64,000 nucleotides of DNA from Pseudomonas japonica. GTDB lineage: Bacteria; Pseudomonadota; Gammaproteobacteria; Pseudomonadales; Pseudomonadaceae. A model generated the notes under the pieces. That model was not told the DNA's origin and did not search any database. It was given only the letters and a program-made list of their open reading frames with translations. The translations under genes were made by a program, and so were the position numbers. The DNA is taken from the NCBI RefSeq assembly GCF_900188455.1, contig NZ_FZOL01000004.1, forward strand, positions 62,001-126,000, given 5' to 3'. Shown piece by piece: positions 45,477-54,394 of this stretch. Position 1 is the stretch's first letter. Each line of letters opens with the position of its first letter.

Positions 45477-46438
45477 TGCAGGTCGGCCGGCCAGTCCACG
45501 GGGGCGCTGCGCACGTAGCCGGCGCCGGGCATGCCGGGCTTGGCCTGGGGTACCGCGTCGGGTGCGGTCAGGCGCAGTTTGACCCGGAACACCAGCTTCT
45601 GCCGTTCGTCACGGGTCTCCACTTGCTTGGGGGTGAACTGCGCCTTGGCCGCGACGAAGGCGATCTTCGCCGGCAGGGCCTTTCCGGGCAGGGCGTCGAG
45701 GACGACCCGTGCTTCGTCGCCGACGGTCAAGCGGCCGGTGGTGGAGGCGGGCAGGTAGAGGTTCATGTACTGGTCGCTGGGGTCGATCAGCAGCAGGACG
45801 CGGCCGCCGGCGCCGAGCACTTCGCCCGGTTCGGCCAGGCGCAGCTGGATCACCCCGTCGAGGGGCGCGCGCAGGCTGCTGTCGTCGATCTCGCTGGTCA
45901 GCTGGGCAACCTGGGCTTCGGCGGCGGCAATCGCCGCCTTGATCGCCGCCAGTTGCGCGCGGGCCGCCAGCACCGCCGAGTTGCTGGTGTCGAAACGCGC
46001 CTGCTGTTGGTCGAGCAACTGCTGGCTGGCGTATTTGCGCTGGAACAGTTCCTTGATCCGCTTCAGCTCCTGGCTGGCCAGCAACTGCTCGCTCTGGCGC
46101 AGTTGCACGGTGGCCTGGGCCGCCGCGTAGTTCTCGCGAGCCCGCGCCACTTCGGCTTCGGCCTGGGTGCGCTGGGCTTCGAGGGTACGGGTATCGATAC
46201 GGGCAAGCAGTTGCCCGCGGCTCACCTTGTCGCCTTCCTGGACCAGTACCTCGGCGAGGCGTCCGGGGACCTTGCTGGCGATCTGCACTTCGGTCGCTTC
46301 GAGGCGCCCATTGCCCATGGCCAGACCTTCGGGAAGGCGGTCATGCAGGGATTTCCAGTAGCCCAGGCCTCCGGCGGCCAGGAGCAGCGCGATCAGCGCG
46401 CCGGCGAACAATTTGGGAGTGCGTTGGCTCTTCGACAT
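45473..46438 (-). CDS. HlyD-family periplasmic adaptor
   Basis: This 321-aa membrane-fusion protein is tied to the RbbA-like exporter (ATGA overlap). It starts MSKSQRTPKLFAGALIALLLAAGGLGYWKSL, with one N-terminal membrane anchor. A lipoyl/barrel-sandwich half is present (GRLEATEVQIASKVPGRLAEVLVQEGDKVSRGQLLARIDT), then a long coiled-coil hairpin (about 75-190, rich in Ala, Gln and Glu) and the second half (SSLRAPLDGVIQLRLAEPGEVLGAGGRVLLLIDPSD). The start at 46438 follows the family; an in-frame ATG 8 codons earlier exists. No outer-membrane channel gene is nearby, so a TolC-like protein elsewhere is expected. Confidence 0.93.
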   Translation of the reverse strand: MSKSQRTPKLFAGALIALLLAAGGLGYWKSLHDRLPEGLAMGNGRLEATEVQIASKVPGRLAEVLVQEGDKVSRGQLLARIDTRTLEAQRTQAEAEVARARENYAAAQATVQLRQSEQLLASQELKRIKELFQRKYASQQLLDQQQARFDTSNSAVLAARAQLAAIKAAIAAAEAQVAQLTSEIDDSSLRAPLDGVIQLRLAEPGEVLGAGGRVLLLIDPSDQYMNLYLPASTTGRLTVGDEARVVLDALPGKALPAKIAFVAAKAQFTPKQVETRDERQKLVFRVKLRLTAPDAVPQAKPGMPGAGYVRSAPVDWPADLQ

Positions 46439-46531
46439 GATTCTGCGTCCTGCTGCATACACGTCTGATTGTGACGTGCCGCCGTTCCTGGCGGATTGAT
46501 TCGCGTCAAATGAGCCCCGATCCTACGCCGT

Positions 46532-46981
46532 TCAACGAAGATTGAGTATTGCCGCCCACTGCTCGGCTGTGACCGGCATCACAGACAGACGACTGCCTTT
46601 CTGCACCAGCGGCAGTTCGGCGAGCGCGGTCTGCTGTTTCAGGTAGCCGAGGCCGAGGACTTTGCCGAAGGTTTCCACATGGGCGACGTCCACGGCGCTC
46701 CATGGGTTCTTCTCGGCGTTGGCCTTGGGGTCGTGGTAATGGCTTTGCGGATCCAGCGCGGTCGGGTCCGGGTAGGCGGCGCGGCTGATCCGCGCAATGC
46801 CGGCGATGCCCGGCTCGGGGCAACTGGAGTGATAGAAGAAGAACGCGTCACCGACCGCCATGGCCCGCATGAAATTGCGTGCCTGATAGTTGCGCACGCC
46901 GTCCCAGCGGGCGTCGCCAAGCCTTGCCAGGTCGGTGATGGAGAGCTCGTCGGGTTCGGATTTCATCAGCCAGTAGGCCAT
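46532..46981 (-). CDS. EVE domain protein
   Basis: This 149-aa protein starts MAYWLMKSEPDELSITDLARLGDARWDGVRNYQARNFMRAMAVGDAFFFYHSSCPEPGIAGIARISRAAYPDPTALDPQSHYHDPKANAEKNPWSAVDVAHVETF, which is the EVE (PUA-like) domain throughout. EVE domains bind modified bases in RNA or DNA. The start is the ATG at 46981, since the frame to 47023 has no family sequence. It lies in the gap between the exporter operon and a small membrane protein. Specificity is unknown. Confidence 0.95.
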   Translation of the reverse strand: MAYWLMKSEPDELSITDLARLGDARWDGVRNYQARNFMRAMAVGDAFFFYHSSCPEPGIAGIARISRAAYPDPTALDPQSHYHDPKANAEKNPWSAVDVAHVETFGKVLGLGYLKQQTALAELPLVQKGSRLSVMPVTAEQWAAILNLR

Positions 46982-47165
46982 GGATTCAGTTCCTTGAAGG
47001 CTTGAAACAACCTGTTGCATCAAACCGACAGCCGGTTGACGTCAACGTTTGCTTGCGGGCGCGTGTTGTCGGAAAATGCGCCAATTTTGAGCTTGACGCT
47101 GCTGCACGGCCTATAACAAGAACCGCTGCGGACATCGTGATGAGTTTGCCTGAGGGGGGCAATCG

Positions 47166-47318
47166 ATGAATCGCAAACCGGATCTGTTCTGGGTACTCGT
47201 TTTTGTGTTCGGTCTTGGCGTGGTCACCACCGGTTATGCCCAGACGCTGTGGGAACGCAAGGCCGACACGGCGTACCAACTGCCGGTAGTCCCTGCTCAG
47301 GCGCAATCCCAGCGTTGA
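47166..47318 (+). CDS. Small single-span membrane protein, 50 aa
   Basis: This short ORF has a strong ribosome site (TGAGGGGGG, 6 nt before ATG) and starts MNRKPDLFWVLVFVFGLGVV, followed by TTGYAQTLWERKADTAYQLPVVPAQAQSQR. A basic N-terminus leads into one hydrophobic helix (about residues 8-24) and a polar, likely periplasmic tail. I recall similar short proteins next to fau in other Pseudomonas but no assigned function. It is convergent with fau (14 bp). Confidence 0.75.
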   Translation: MNRKPDLFWVLVFVFGLGVVTTGYAQTLWERKADTAYQLPVVPAQAQSQR

Positions 47319-47332
47319 TCCGACGGCGCCTT

Positions 47333-47938
47333 TCAGCGCGCCAGGTACCAGCTTCGATCGGATACGGTTCCCTGTAGCGGCACGTCCCAACTGGCTTGCG
47401 CCAGGCGCTCCACCTTCTGGCATTCGTGTGCCAGCCCCAGCAACAACGGCTTTTTCCACGCCTTGCGACGGCCCTGATAGGCCAGGCTGCGATCGTAGAA
47501 GCCACCGCCCATTCCCAGGCGCCCACCCATTTCATCGAACCCCACCAGTGGCAGCAGGATCAGGTCCAGCGCCCAGATCGGCCGTTGCCGGGCCAGGCTG
47601 ACGCTCGGCTCGGGAATGCGGAAGCGGTTGGGCCGCAGCTTTTCCCCGTGCTCGAAGCGCTGGAAGGCCATCTTGGTCCTCGGCCAGGCGTGCAGCACCG
47701 GCAGGTAGGTGAACTTGCCGCGACGCTGGGCCTCGCGCAGCAGCAGGCGCGGGTCGATTTCGCTGTCGTTGGGCAGGTACAGGGCGATGTGCCGGGCGCG
47801 GCGGAACAGGGGATGTTGCGCCAGCTGGCGGTACAGGCCGCGAGCGGCGCGGCGCTGTTCGGCCGGTGTCAGGGCACGGCGGGCCTCGCGAAGCAGGCGG
47901 CGGAGTTGGGGGCGGGTCAGCGACGCGGTGTCGGTCAT
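47333..47938 (-). CDS. fau: 5-formyltetrahydrofolate cyclo-ligase
   Basis: This 201-aa ATP-dependent enzyme turns 5-formyl-THF into 5,10-methenyl-THF in folate recycling. The family blocks are: TRPQLRRLLREARRALTP, RARHIALYLPNDSEIDPRLLLREAQRRGKFTYLPVL, MAFQRFEHGEKLRPNRFRIPEP and the phosphate-loop-like LILLPLVGFDEMGGRLGMGGGFYDRSLA. As in most gammaproteobacteria it follows zapA and the 6S RNA gene in the same direction, so processing of a joint transcript is expected. Confidence 0.95.
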   Translation of the reverse strand: MTDTASLTRPQLRRLLREARRALTPAEQRRAARGLYRQLAQHPLFRRARHIALYLPNDSEIDPRLLLREAQRRGKFTYLPVLHAWPRTKMAFQRFEHGEKLRPNRFRIPEPSVSLARQRPIWALDLILLPLVGFDEMGGRLGMGGGFYDRSLAYQGRRKAWKKPLLLGLAHECQKVERLAQASWDVPLQGTVSDRSWYLAR

Positions 47939-47997
47939 GGCACGGACGGTCCCTTGGGGCGAGTGTCATGGCATGACCTCGCGGATGCTCGCGCGGG

Positions 47998-48177
47998 AAG
48001 GGAAAAGGCGCGAACAACGAGAAACAGGCTCCCCGACGAACCGCTGTCGGTGTAGCCCTTGAACCCGAAAGTTCAAGGTGGAGATTGCAGGAGGCGTTAA
48101 GGCTTTCCGTCAAGCGGACATGCACACCGGCCCCAACGTGCAACCCCCGTGGTTGTGCGTATCGGCTCAGGGACATG
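47998..48177 (-). ncRNA. ssrS: 6S RNA
   Basis: The leftward sequence has the 6S pattern: near the 5' end CCTGAGCCGATACGC, in the middle GGCCGGTGTGCATGTCCGC, CTCCTGCAATCTCCACC and a terminal hairpin CTTGAACTTTCGGGTTCAAG. The place between zapA and fau is the universal site for ssrS. 6S RNA binds sigma-70 RNA polymerase as a mimic of an open promoter and is used for pRNA synthesis. The ends are approximate, set by a typical length near 180 nt. Confidence 0.87.
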
Positions 48178-48223
48178 ACCGACTGGCAAGCACTCCAGGG
48201 AGTGGGGCGGAGTATACAGAAAC

Positions 48224-48541
48224 TTAGTTGCTTTTTGTATCTGCGTCGTCGGCCAGGGCCTGGTCCACGCGGTCCAGCAGATCGCGCACCTGTTCGCGGG
48301 TGGCGCCGCCGCTTTGCGCGTCCGGGCGCTCCTGGTTGTGCAGCAGGTCGTGGGTGATGTTGAGGGCCGCCATCACCGCGATGCGGTCGGCGCCGATCAC
48401 CTTGCCGCTGCTGCGGATCTCGCGCATCTTGCCGTCCAGGTAGCGGGCGGCGCTGATCAGGTTGCTGCGCTCTTCCGGCGGGCAGATGATCGAATACTCT
48501 TTGTCGAGGATCTGCACGGTGACGTTGTTCGGTGAACTCAT
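48224..48541 (-). CDS. zapA: Cell division protein ZapA
   Basis: This 105-aa FtsZ-ring-stabilising protein starts MSSPNNVTVQILDKEYSIICPPEERSNLISAARYLDGKMREIRSSGKVIGADRIAVMAALNITHDLL, the ZapA globular domain, with a C-terminal helical coiled-coil tail. The start at 48541 is chosen by family N-terminus; the frame is open for 84 more codons upstream without similarity. It overlaps the preceding TIGR02449 gene by 4 nt (ATGA), and the 6S gene follows. Confidence 0.96.
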   Translation of the reverse strand: MSSPNNVTVQILDKEYSIICPPEERSNLISAARYLDGKMREIRSSGKVIGADRIAVMAALNITHDLLHNQERPDAQSGGATREQVRDLLDRVDQALADDADTKSN

Positions 48542-48747
48542 GAGTCTTGCTCCAGGGCCTTGAGCCGCGAAATCATCGATTCGACTTTCTGTCGCGCGAT
48601 TTCGTTTTTTTCGATGAGATGGGCGCGCTCCTCGCGCCAGGACTTCTCCTGCACGGATAGGAGTGCGTTTTGCCGTTTTAGTTGCTCGACCCGCTCTATC
48701 AGCAGTTCGAGTCGGCTCTTCAGCATTTGCAGCTCGTCTTCTTGCAT
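48538..48747 (-). CDS. TIGR02449 family coiled-coil protein (ZapB-like)
   Basis: This 69-aa protein is almost wholly coiled coil: MQEDELQMLKSRLELLIERVEQLKRQNALLSVQEKSWREERAHLIEKNEIARQKVESMISRLKALEQDS. Heptads of Leu with Glu, Arg and Lys run throughout. Family TIGR02449 is ZapB-like, and the gene is immediately upstream of zapA with a 4-nt overlap, so a role in Z-ring organisation is likely but inferred. Confidence 0.87.
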   Translation of the reverse strand: MQEDELQMLKSRLELLIERVEQLKRQNALLSVQEKSWREERAHLIEKNEIARQKVESMISRLKALEQDS

Positions 48748-48891
48748 TGCTCGCCACTCGATTCGGTCCGACCCGGGATCCTGCGGCCGACACCCGCGTA
48801 ATTGCCCGCGTCGATGGTCTTGGCGCGCCTGCCGGTGCTAGGATACAAGGCCTTCATTCTAGTCATTGCGCCGTCTGGCGCCTAGTTGCCC

Positions 48892-49446
48892 ATGCCTACT
48901 ACCAATTCTCCGTACACCGCCTTCGCCACCCTGCTCAACAGCAACGGCCATCCTGTTTCCCCCGCCGAGCTGCATGGCCTGCTGCTCGGTCGCAGCTGCG
49001 CGGGCGCCGGCTTCGATGTCGACGGCTGGCTGGCCGATGCCGCCCAGTTGCTGGAGACCGAACCAGTAGACAACGTGCGCAGCGCTTTGATCGGTCTGCA
49101 GGAAATGGTCAAGGCCGAACTGACTGGCGAAGATATCACCATCGTCCTGCTCCTGCCGGGCGACGACCTGCCGCTGAGCGAGCGCGCCACCGCGCTGGGC
49201 CAGTGGTGCCAGGGCTTCCTCAGCGGTTTCGGCCTGAACGCCGGCGGCAAGGACCTGAGCAGCGAAGTCAACGAAGTGCTGCAGGACCTGACCGCGATTT
49301 CCCAGGTCCAGGATGCCCTGGAAGAATCCGAAGACGGCGAAAGCGACTATATGGAAGTGATGGAGTATCTGCGTGTCGCACCGCTGCTGCTCTACACGGA
49401 GCTGGGCAAACCGGTCGCGCCCGCCGCCAAACCTTCCTTGCACTGA
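48892..49446 (+). CDS. ygfB: YgfB (UPF0149) family protein
   Basis: This 184-aa cytosolic protein starts [38 protein letters not shown]. The ATG at 48892 is used; a TTG 2 codons earlier is in frame. Family traits are the N-terminal pattern with [11 protein letters not shown] and the C-terminal [25 protein letters not shown]. In P. aeruginosa YgfB represses ampDh3-linked beta-lactam tolerance through AlpA; that role is carried over only as possibility. It begins a ygfB-pepP-ubiH-ubiI run, the conserved gammaproteobacterial order. Confidence 0.95.
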   Translation: MPTTNSPYTAFATLLNSNGHPVSPAELHGLLLGRSCAGAGFDVDGWLADAAQLLETEPVDNVRSALIGLQEMVKAELTGEDITIVLLLPGDDLPLSERATALGQWCQGFLSGFGLNAGGKDLSSEVNEVLQDLTAISQVQDALEESEDGESDYMEVMEYLRVAPLLLYTELGKPVAPAAKPSLH

Positions 49447-49465
49447 GGCCGAACAGGGGTTCCCC

Positions 49466-50806
49466 GTGGCAGTCACCCATATCCCGAAAACGGAATACGC
49501 CCGTCGCCGCAAGGCGTTGATGGCGCAGATGGAACCCAACAGCATCGCCATCCTGCCGGCGGCCGCGGTTGTCATTCGCAACCGCGACGTCGAGCACGTC
49601 TATCGCCAGGACAGCGATTTCCAGTACCTCAGCGGCTTCGCCGAGCCCGAGGCGGTGATCGCCCTGATCCCCGGGCGCGAGCACGGCGAGTACGTGCTGT
49701 TCTGCCGCGAGCGCAATCCCGAACGCGAACAGTGGGATGGTCTGCGCGCCGGCCAGGAAGGCGCGATACGTGACTTCGGCGCCGACGACGCGTTCCCCAT
49801 CGGCGATATCGACGACATCCTCCCCGGCCTGATCGAGGGGCGCGACCGCGTCTACTCGGCGATGGGCAGCAATGCCGAGTTCGACCGGCGGCTGATGGAC
49901 TGGATCAACGTGATCCGTTCCAAGGCGCGCATGGGCGCTTCGCCACCGAACGAATTCGTTGCCCTGGATCATCTGCTGCACGACATGCGCCTGTATAAAT
50001 CGGCGGCGGAAGTGAAGGTGATGCGCGAGGCCGCGGCAATTTCCTCGCGTGCTCATGTCCGCGCCATGCAGGCCTGCCGTGCCGGCCTGCACGAGTTCAG
50101 CCTGGAAGCCGAACTGGACTACGAGTTTCGCAAGGGTGGGGCAAAGATGCCGGCCTATGGCTCGATCGTCGCCGCCGGACGCAACAGCTGCATTCTCCAC
50201 TACCAGCAGAACGACGCGGTGCTGAAGGATGGCGACCTGGTGTTGATCGACGCCGGTTGCGAGATCGACTGCTACGCCAGCGACATCACCCGTACCTTCC
50301 CGGTCAGCGGCGTGTTCTCGGCCGAGCAGAAAGCGATCTACGAGCTGGTGCTCAAGGCCCAGGAAGCGGCGTTCGCCGAGATTGCCCCGGGCAAGCACTG
50401 GAATCACGCCCACGAGGCGACGGTGCGAGTGATCACCGCGGGCCTGGTGGAGCTGGGCCTGCTCGAAGGGGCCGTGGACGAACTGATCGAAAGCGAGGCC
50501 TATCGGGCCTTCTACATGCACCGCGCCGGACACTGGCTGGGCATGGATGTACATGATGTCGGCGAGTACAAGGTCGGCGGCCAGTGGCGCGTGCTCGAAC
50601 CGGGCATGGCCCTGACGGTCGAGCCGGGCATCTATATCGCCGCGGACAACCAGAGCGTCGCGCGGAAATGGCGCGGTATCGGTGTACGAATCGAGGATGA
50701 CGTAGTGGTAACCCGAAACGGCTGTGAAATCCTCACCTCCGGCGTACCGAAGACGGTCGCCGAGATCGAGGCGCTGATGGCGGCGGCGAGAAGCCAGGCC
50801 GCATGA
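49466..50806 (+). CDS. pepP: Xaa-Pro aminopeptidase (aminopeptidase P)
   Basis: This 446-aa dimanganese enzyme removes N-terminal residues before proline. It starts at GTG 49466 (AVTHIPKTEYARRRKALMAQME) with AGGGG before it. The pita-bread metal ligands are visible in LVLIDAGCEIDCYASDITRTFPV (two Asp), HRAGHWLGMDVHDVG (His) and LEPGMALTVEPGIY (Glu), then GVRIEDDVVVT (Glu). The stop overlaps the ubiH ATG by 4 nt (ATGA). The first 7 nt after ygfB show that the genes are closely packed. Confidence 0.97.
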   Translation: MAVTHIPKTEYARRRKALMAQMEPNSIAILPAAAVVIRNRDVEHVYRQDSDFQYLSGFAEPEAVIALIPGREHGEYVLFCRERNPEREQWDGLRAGQEGAIRDFGADDAFPIGDIDDILPGLIEGRDRVYSAMGSNAEFDRRLMDWINVIRSKARMGASPPNEFVALDHLLHDMRLYKSAAEVKVMREAAAISSRAHVRAMQACRAGLHEFSLEAELDYEFRKGGAKMPAYGSIVAAGRNSCILHYQQNDAVLKDGDLVLIDAGCEIDCYASDITRTFPVSGVFSAEQKAIYELVLKAQEAAFAEIAPGKHWNHAHEATVRVITAGLVELGLLEGAVDELIESEAYRAFYMHRAGHWLGMDVHDVGEYKVGGQWRVLEPGMALTVEPGIYIAADNQSVARKWRGIGVRIEDDVVVTRNGCEILTSGVPKTVAEIEALMAAARSQAA

Positions 50807-52002
50807 ACCGGGTCAATCTGGCAATCATCGGCGGCGGCCTGGTCGGCGCCAGCCTCGCCCTGGCCCTGCAGGCCGGTGCCCGCGCTCGCGGCTGGAAGAT
50901 CCTGCTGATCGAGCCGTTCGCGCCCGGCGACAGCTTCCAGCCCAGCTACGATGCGCGTTCTTCCGCGCTGTCCTTCGGCACCCGGCAGATCTATGAGCGC
51001 CTGGGGCTGTGGCAGAGCATCAGCCGCCGCGCCGAGCCGATCCGCCAGATCCAGGTGTCCGACCGTGGCCGCTTCGGCGCCACCCGTCTCGACGCGCTGG
51101 AGGAAGGTGTGCCGGCGCTGGGGTACGTGGTGGAGAATGCCTGGCTCGGCCAGTGCCTGTGGCAAGGCCTCGACGCCGAGGTGGTGAGCTGGCGCTGCCC
51201 GGCGGAAGTCACCGCGATGCAGCCGCTGGAGGACGGTTACCGCCTGTCGCTCAACGATGACACCGTGGTCGACTGCGACCTGGCCGTGCTCGCCGATGGC
51301 GGCCGTTCCGGCCTGCGCGAGCAACTGGGCATTCATGTCCGCCAGCGCCCTTACAACCAGAGCGCGCTGATCGCCAACATCACCCCGGGCGAGGCCCATT
51401 GCGGCCAGGCCTTCGAGCGCTTCACCGACGACGGCCCGATGGCCCTGCTGCCGCTGCCGGAAAACCGCTGCGCGCTGGTCTGGACCCGCGCCGGGATGGA
51501 CGCCAGACGCCTCGCCGAACTGGACGAGCGCAGCTTCCTCGACGAGTTGCAGGGCGTGTTCGGCTATCGTCTCGGCGCGTTGCGCCAGGTCGGCGCGCGG
51601 CACCTGTACCCGCTGTCGCTGGTGGAAGCCGAGGAGCAGATTCGCCCGCATCTGGCGGTGCTGGGCAATGCCGCCCACAGCCTGCACCCGATCGCCGGGC
51701 AGGGTTTCAACCTGTCGCTGCGCGATGTGCAGTCACTGGCCGACGGGCTGCTGGCAGGTCCCGACACGCCAGGCGACTTGGCCACCCTGCGGGCCTATCG
51801 CGAGCGCCAGCGCCTGGACCAGGACCTCACCGTCGGCTTCTCCGACAAGGTCACCCGCCTGTTCGGCACCGCCCAGCCGTTCGTCGCCACCGGGCGCAAT
51901 CTCGGTCTGCTCGGCCTCGACCTGCTGCCTCCGGCCAAGCGCTGGTTCGCCCGCCAGGCCATGGGCCTGGGCACTCGCCCCGACCTCCAGGGCAAGGCAT
52001 GA
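50803..52002 (+). CDS. ubiH: UbiH, 2-octaprenyl-6-methoxyphenol hydroxylase
   Basis: This 399-aa FAD-dependent monooxygenase acts in ubiquinone synthesis. It starts MNRVNLAIIGGGLVGASLALALQAGAR with the dinucleotide fold. The FAD/NAD motif is DLAVLADGGRSGLREQLG, and the final FAD motif is LAVLGNAAHSLHPIAGQGFNLSLRDVQSLADGL. Family signatures for UbiH/UbiF/VisC are complete. It is in a tight pepP-ubiH pair; the next gene, ubiI, starts 36 bp on. Confidence 0.96.
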   Translation: MNRVNLAIIGGGLVGASLALALQAGARARGWKILLIEPFAPGDSFQPSYDARSSALSFGTRQIYERLGLWQSISRRAEPIRQIQVSDRGRFGATRLDALEEGVPALGYVVENAWLGQCLWQGLDAEVVSWRCPAEVTAMQPLEDGYRLSLNDDTVVDCDLAVLADGGRSGLREQLGIHVRQRPYNQSALIANITPGEAHCGQAFERFTDDGPMALLPLPENRCALVWTRAGMDARRLAELDERSFLDELQGVFGYRLGALRQVGARHLYPLSLVEAEEQIRPHLAVLGNAAHSLHPIAGQGFNLSLRDVQSLADGLLAGPDTPGDLATLRAYRERQRLDQDLTVGFSDKVTRLFGTAQPFVATGRNLGLLGLDLLPPAKRWFARQAMGLGTRPDLQGKA

Positions 52003-52037
52003 CCCCTTCTTTCTTCTACGTGGAACAGGCTTGAAGC

Positions 52038-53261
52038 ATGGACATGCGCGCGGATCTGTTGATTGTCGGTGCCGGTATGGTCGGCAGCGCCCTGGCCCTG
52101 GCCTTGCAGCACAGCGGCCTGGAAATTCTCCTGCTCGACGGCAGCCCGCTGTCGGTGCAGCGCTTCAACGCCGAGGCGCCGTTCGAGCCACGGGTCAGTG
52201 CCCTGTCGGCGGCCAGTCAGCGCATTCTCGACCGCCTCGGTGCCTGGCAGGGCATCAGCGCGCGGCGGGCCAGCCCGTACTCGGACATGCATGTCTGGGA
52301 CGGCAGCGGTACCGGGCAGATCCACTTCTCCGCGGCCAGCGTGCATGCCGAGGTGCTGGGCCATATCGTCGAAAACCGTGTGATCCAGGACGGCCTGCTG
52401 GAGCGTCTGCACGACAGCGAGATCGGCCTGCTGGCCAATGCCCGTCTGGAGCGCATGCGCCGCTCCGGTGACGAATGGCTGCTGACCCTCGCCGATGGCC
52501 GCAACCTGCGCGCGCCGCTGGTGGTCGCCGCCGACGGCGCCAACTCGGCGGTGCGCCGCCTGACCGGTTGCGAAACCCGCGAATGGGATTACCTGCACCA
52601 CGCCATCGTCACCAGCGTGCGTTGTGCCAGGCCGCACCAGGCCACGGCCTGGCAGCGCTTCACCGACGACGGCCCGCTGGCCTTCCTGCCGCTGCTGCGC
52701 GATGGCCAGCAGGATTGGTGCTCGATCGTCTGGTCGACCACCCCGGAGCAGGCCGAACGGCTCATGGCATTGCCGGACGAGGCTTTCTGCGCCGAGCTCG
52801 AACGTGCCTTCGAGGGCCGCCTGGGCGAAGTGCTCGGTGCCGATCCGCGGCTCTGCGTGCCGCTGCGCCAGCGCCACGCCAAACGCTACGTGGCCGAGGG
52901 CCTGGCGCTGATCGGCGACGCCGCGCACACCATCCACCCGCTGGCCGGGCAGGGCGTCAATCTCGGTTTCCTCGATGCCGCGGTGCTTGCGGAAGTCCTG
53001 CTGGCCGCCTGCGAGCGTGGCGAGCGTCTGGCCGATGTGCGCGTGCTGAGCCGCTTCGAGCGCCGGCGCATGCCGCACAACCTGGCGCTGATGGCGGCGA
53101 TGGAAGGTTTCGAGCGTCTGTTCCAGGCCGATCCACTGCCGCTGCGCTGGCTGCGCAACAGTGGCCTGAAATGGGTCGAGCAGATGCCCGAGGCCAAGGC
53201 GCTGTTCGTTCGCCAGGCCCTCGGGCTGAGCGGCGATCTGCCGGGGCTGGCGAAGGCCTGA
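52038..53261 (+). CDS. ubiI: UbiI/VisC-type ubiquinone hydroxylase
   Basis: This 407-aa flavin monooxygenase is homologous to UbiH. It starts MDMRADLLIVGAGMVGSALALALQHSGLEILLLDG. The DG motif reads APLVVAADGANSAVRRLTG and the FAD-binding end LALIGDAAHTIHPLAGQGVNLGFLDAAVLAEVL. It is the C5-hydroxylase candidate (UbiI) in ubiquinone synthesis; paralogues such as UbiF or Coq7 complicate exact reaction assignment. It ends the ygfB-pepP-ubiH-ubiI run. Confidence 0.93.
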   Translation: MDMRADLLIVGAGMVGSALALALQHSGLEILLLDGSPLSVQRFNAEAPFEPRVSALSAASQRILDRLGAWQGISARRASPYSDMHVWDGSGTGQIHFSAASVHAEVLGHIVENRVIQDGLLERLHDSEIGLLANARLERMRRSGDEWLLTLADGRNLRAPLVVAADGANSAVRRLTGCETREWDYLHHAIVTSVRCARPHQATAWQRFTDDGPLAFLPLLRDGQQDWCSIVWSTTPEQAERLMALPDEAFCAELERAFEGRLGEVLGADPRLCVPLRQRHAKRYVAEGLALIGDAAHTIHPLAGQGVNLGFLDAAVLAEVLLAACERGERLADVRVLSRFERRRMPHNLALMAAMEGFERLFQADPLPLRWLRNSGLKWVEQMPEAKALFVRQALGLSGDLPGLAKA

Positions 53262-53311
53262 GCGTTTGGCAACATCTGGTAACGTCTCGGTTGGGTGTTC
53301 GGTTTGTGGTT

Positions 53312-53336
53312 GCAAATGACATTAACTACCATTTGC
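53312..53336 (+). promoter_or_regulatory. Fur-box-like inverted repeat before the iron-binding protein gene
   Basis: GCAAATG (53312-53318) and CATTTGC (53330-53336) are perfect arms. The core TGACATTAACTACCA (53317-53331) matches the Fur 7-1-7 consensus TGATAATNATTATCA at 10 of 14 positions. It lies 30 bp before the start of an iron(III) ABC binding protein. Confidence 0.58.
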
Positions 53337-53366
53337 GCCTTATTTCGATACCGAGGAGCGCTACCG

Positions 53367-54368
53367 ATGTCGCCACGCAAGCATTTACTCGCTGCCCTGA
53401 CCCTTACCCTGTTCGGCGGCGCTGCCCAGGCGGCCGACGAAGTGGTGGTGTACTCCTCGCGCATCGACGAGCTGATCAAGCCGGTATTCGACGCCTATAC
53501 CGCCAAGACCGGGGTGAAGATCAAGTTCATCACCGACAAGGAAGCCCCGCTGATGCAGCGGATCAAGGCCGAGGGCGAGAACGGCGTGGCCGACCTGCTG
53601 CTCACCGTCGACGCCGGCAACCTCTGGCAGGCCGAACAGATGGGCATCCTGCAGCCGATCAAGTCCGCCGTGATCGATGCCAACATCCCGTCGCAATACC
53701 GCGCCTCCTCCCATGACTGGACCGGCCTGAGCCTGCGCGCGCGGACCATCGTCTACTCCACCGAGCGGGTCAAACCGCAGGAACTGACCACCTACGAAGC
53801 CCTGGCCGACAAGCAATGGGAAGGCCGCCTGTGCCTGCGCACGGCGAAGAAGGTCTACAACCAGTCGCTGACCGCCACCCTGATCGAGACCCACGGCGAG
53901 GCGAAGACCGAAGAACTGATCAAGGGCTGGGTCAACAACCTGTCCACCGACGTGTTCTCCGACGACAACGCGGTGGTCAATGCCATCGCCGCCGGCCAGT
54001 GCGATGTCGGCATCGTCAACACCTACTACTACGGGCGTCTGCACCAGGCCAATCCGAAGCTGCCGGTCAAGCTGTTCTGGCCGAACCAGGGCGACCGCGG
54101 GGTTCACGTCAACCTGTCCGGTATCGGCCTGACCAAGCATGCGCCGCATCCGGAAGCGGCCAAGGCGCTGGTGGAGTGGATGACCGGTGAAGAGGCGCAG
54201 AAGATGTTCGCCGGCATCAACCAGGAGTTCCCGGCCAACCCGAAAGTCGCACCGTCCGAGGAAGTTGCGGCCTGGGGCAGCTTCAAGGCCGACACCCTGC
54301 CGGTGGAAGTGGCCGGCAAGCGTCAGGCTGAAGCGATTCGCCTGATGGATCGGGCTGGCTGGAACTAA
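53367..54368 (+). CDS. Iron(III) ABC transporter substrate-binding protein (FbpA-like)
   Basis: This 333-aa periplasmic protein has signal peptide [22 protein letters not shown]. The mature form ([70 protein letters not shown]) is typical of FbpA/FutA iron binding. The YYYGRL in [11 protein letters not shown] provides the tyrosine iron ligands. The start at 53367 follows CCGAGGAGCG; upstream sequence is leader. The permease gene follows after a 39-bp-armed hairpin, but no ATPase gene is adjacent. Confidence 0.95.
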   Translation: MSPRKHLLAALTLTLFGGAAQAADEVVVYSSRIDELIKPVFDAYTAKTGVKIKFITDKEAPLMQRIKAEGENGVADLLLTVDAGNLWQAEQMGILQPIKSAVIDANIPSQYRASSHDWTGLSLRARTIVYSTERVKPQELTTYEALADKQWEGRLCLRTAKKVYNQSLTATLIETHGEAKTEELIKGWVNNLSTDVFSDDNAVVNAIAAGQCDVGIVNTYYYGRLHQANPKLPVKLFWPNQGDRGVHVNLSGIGLTKHAPHPEAAKALVEWMTGEEAQKMFAGINQEFPANPKVAPSEEVAAWGSFKADTLPVEVAGKRQAEAIRLMDRAGWN

Positions 54369-54394
54369 GGCTCAGTCCTTATCCTTGCCGGGCC

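Noticed and set aside
48213..48218. TATACT (reverse strand) as a 6S RNA promoter -10 box
   Set aside because: It would put the start about 30 nt before the expected 5' end, and no good -35 is seen; a processed precursor is possible but not supported.
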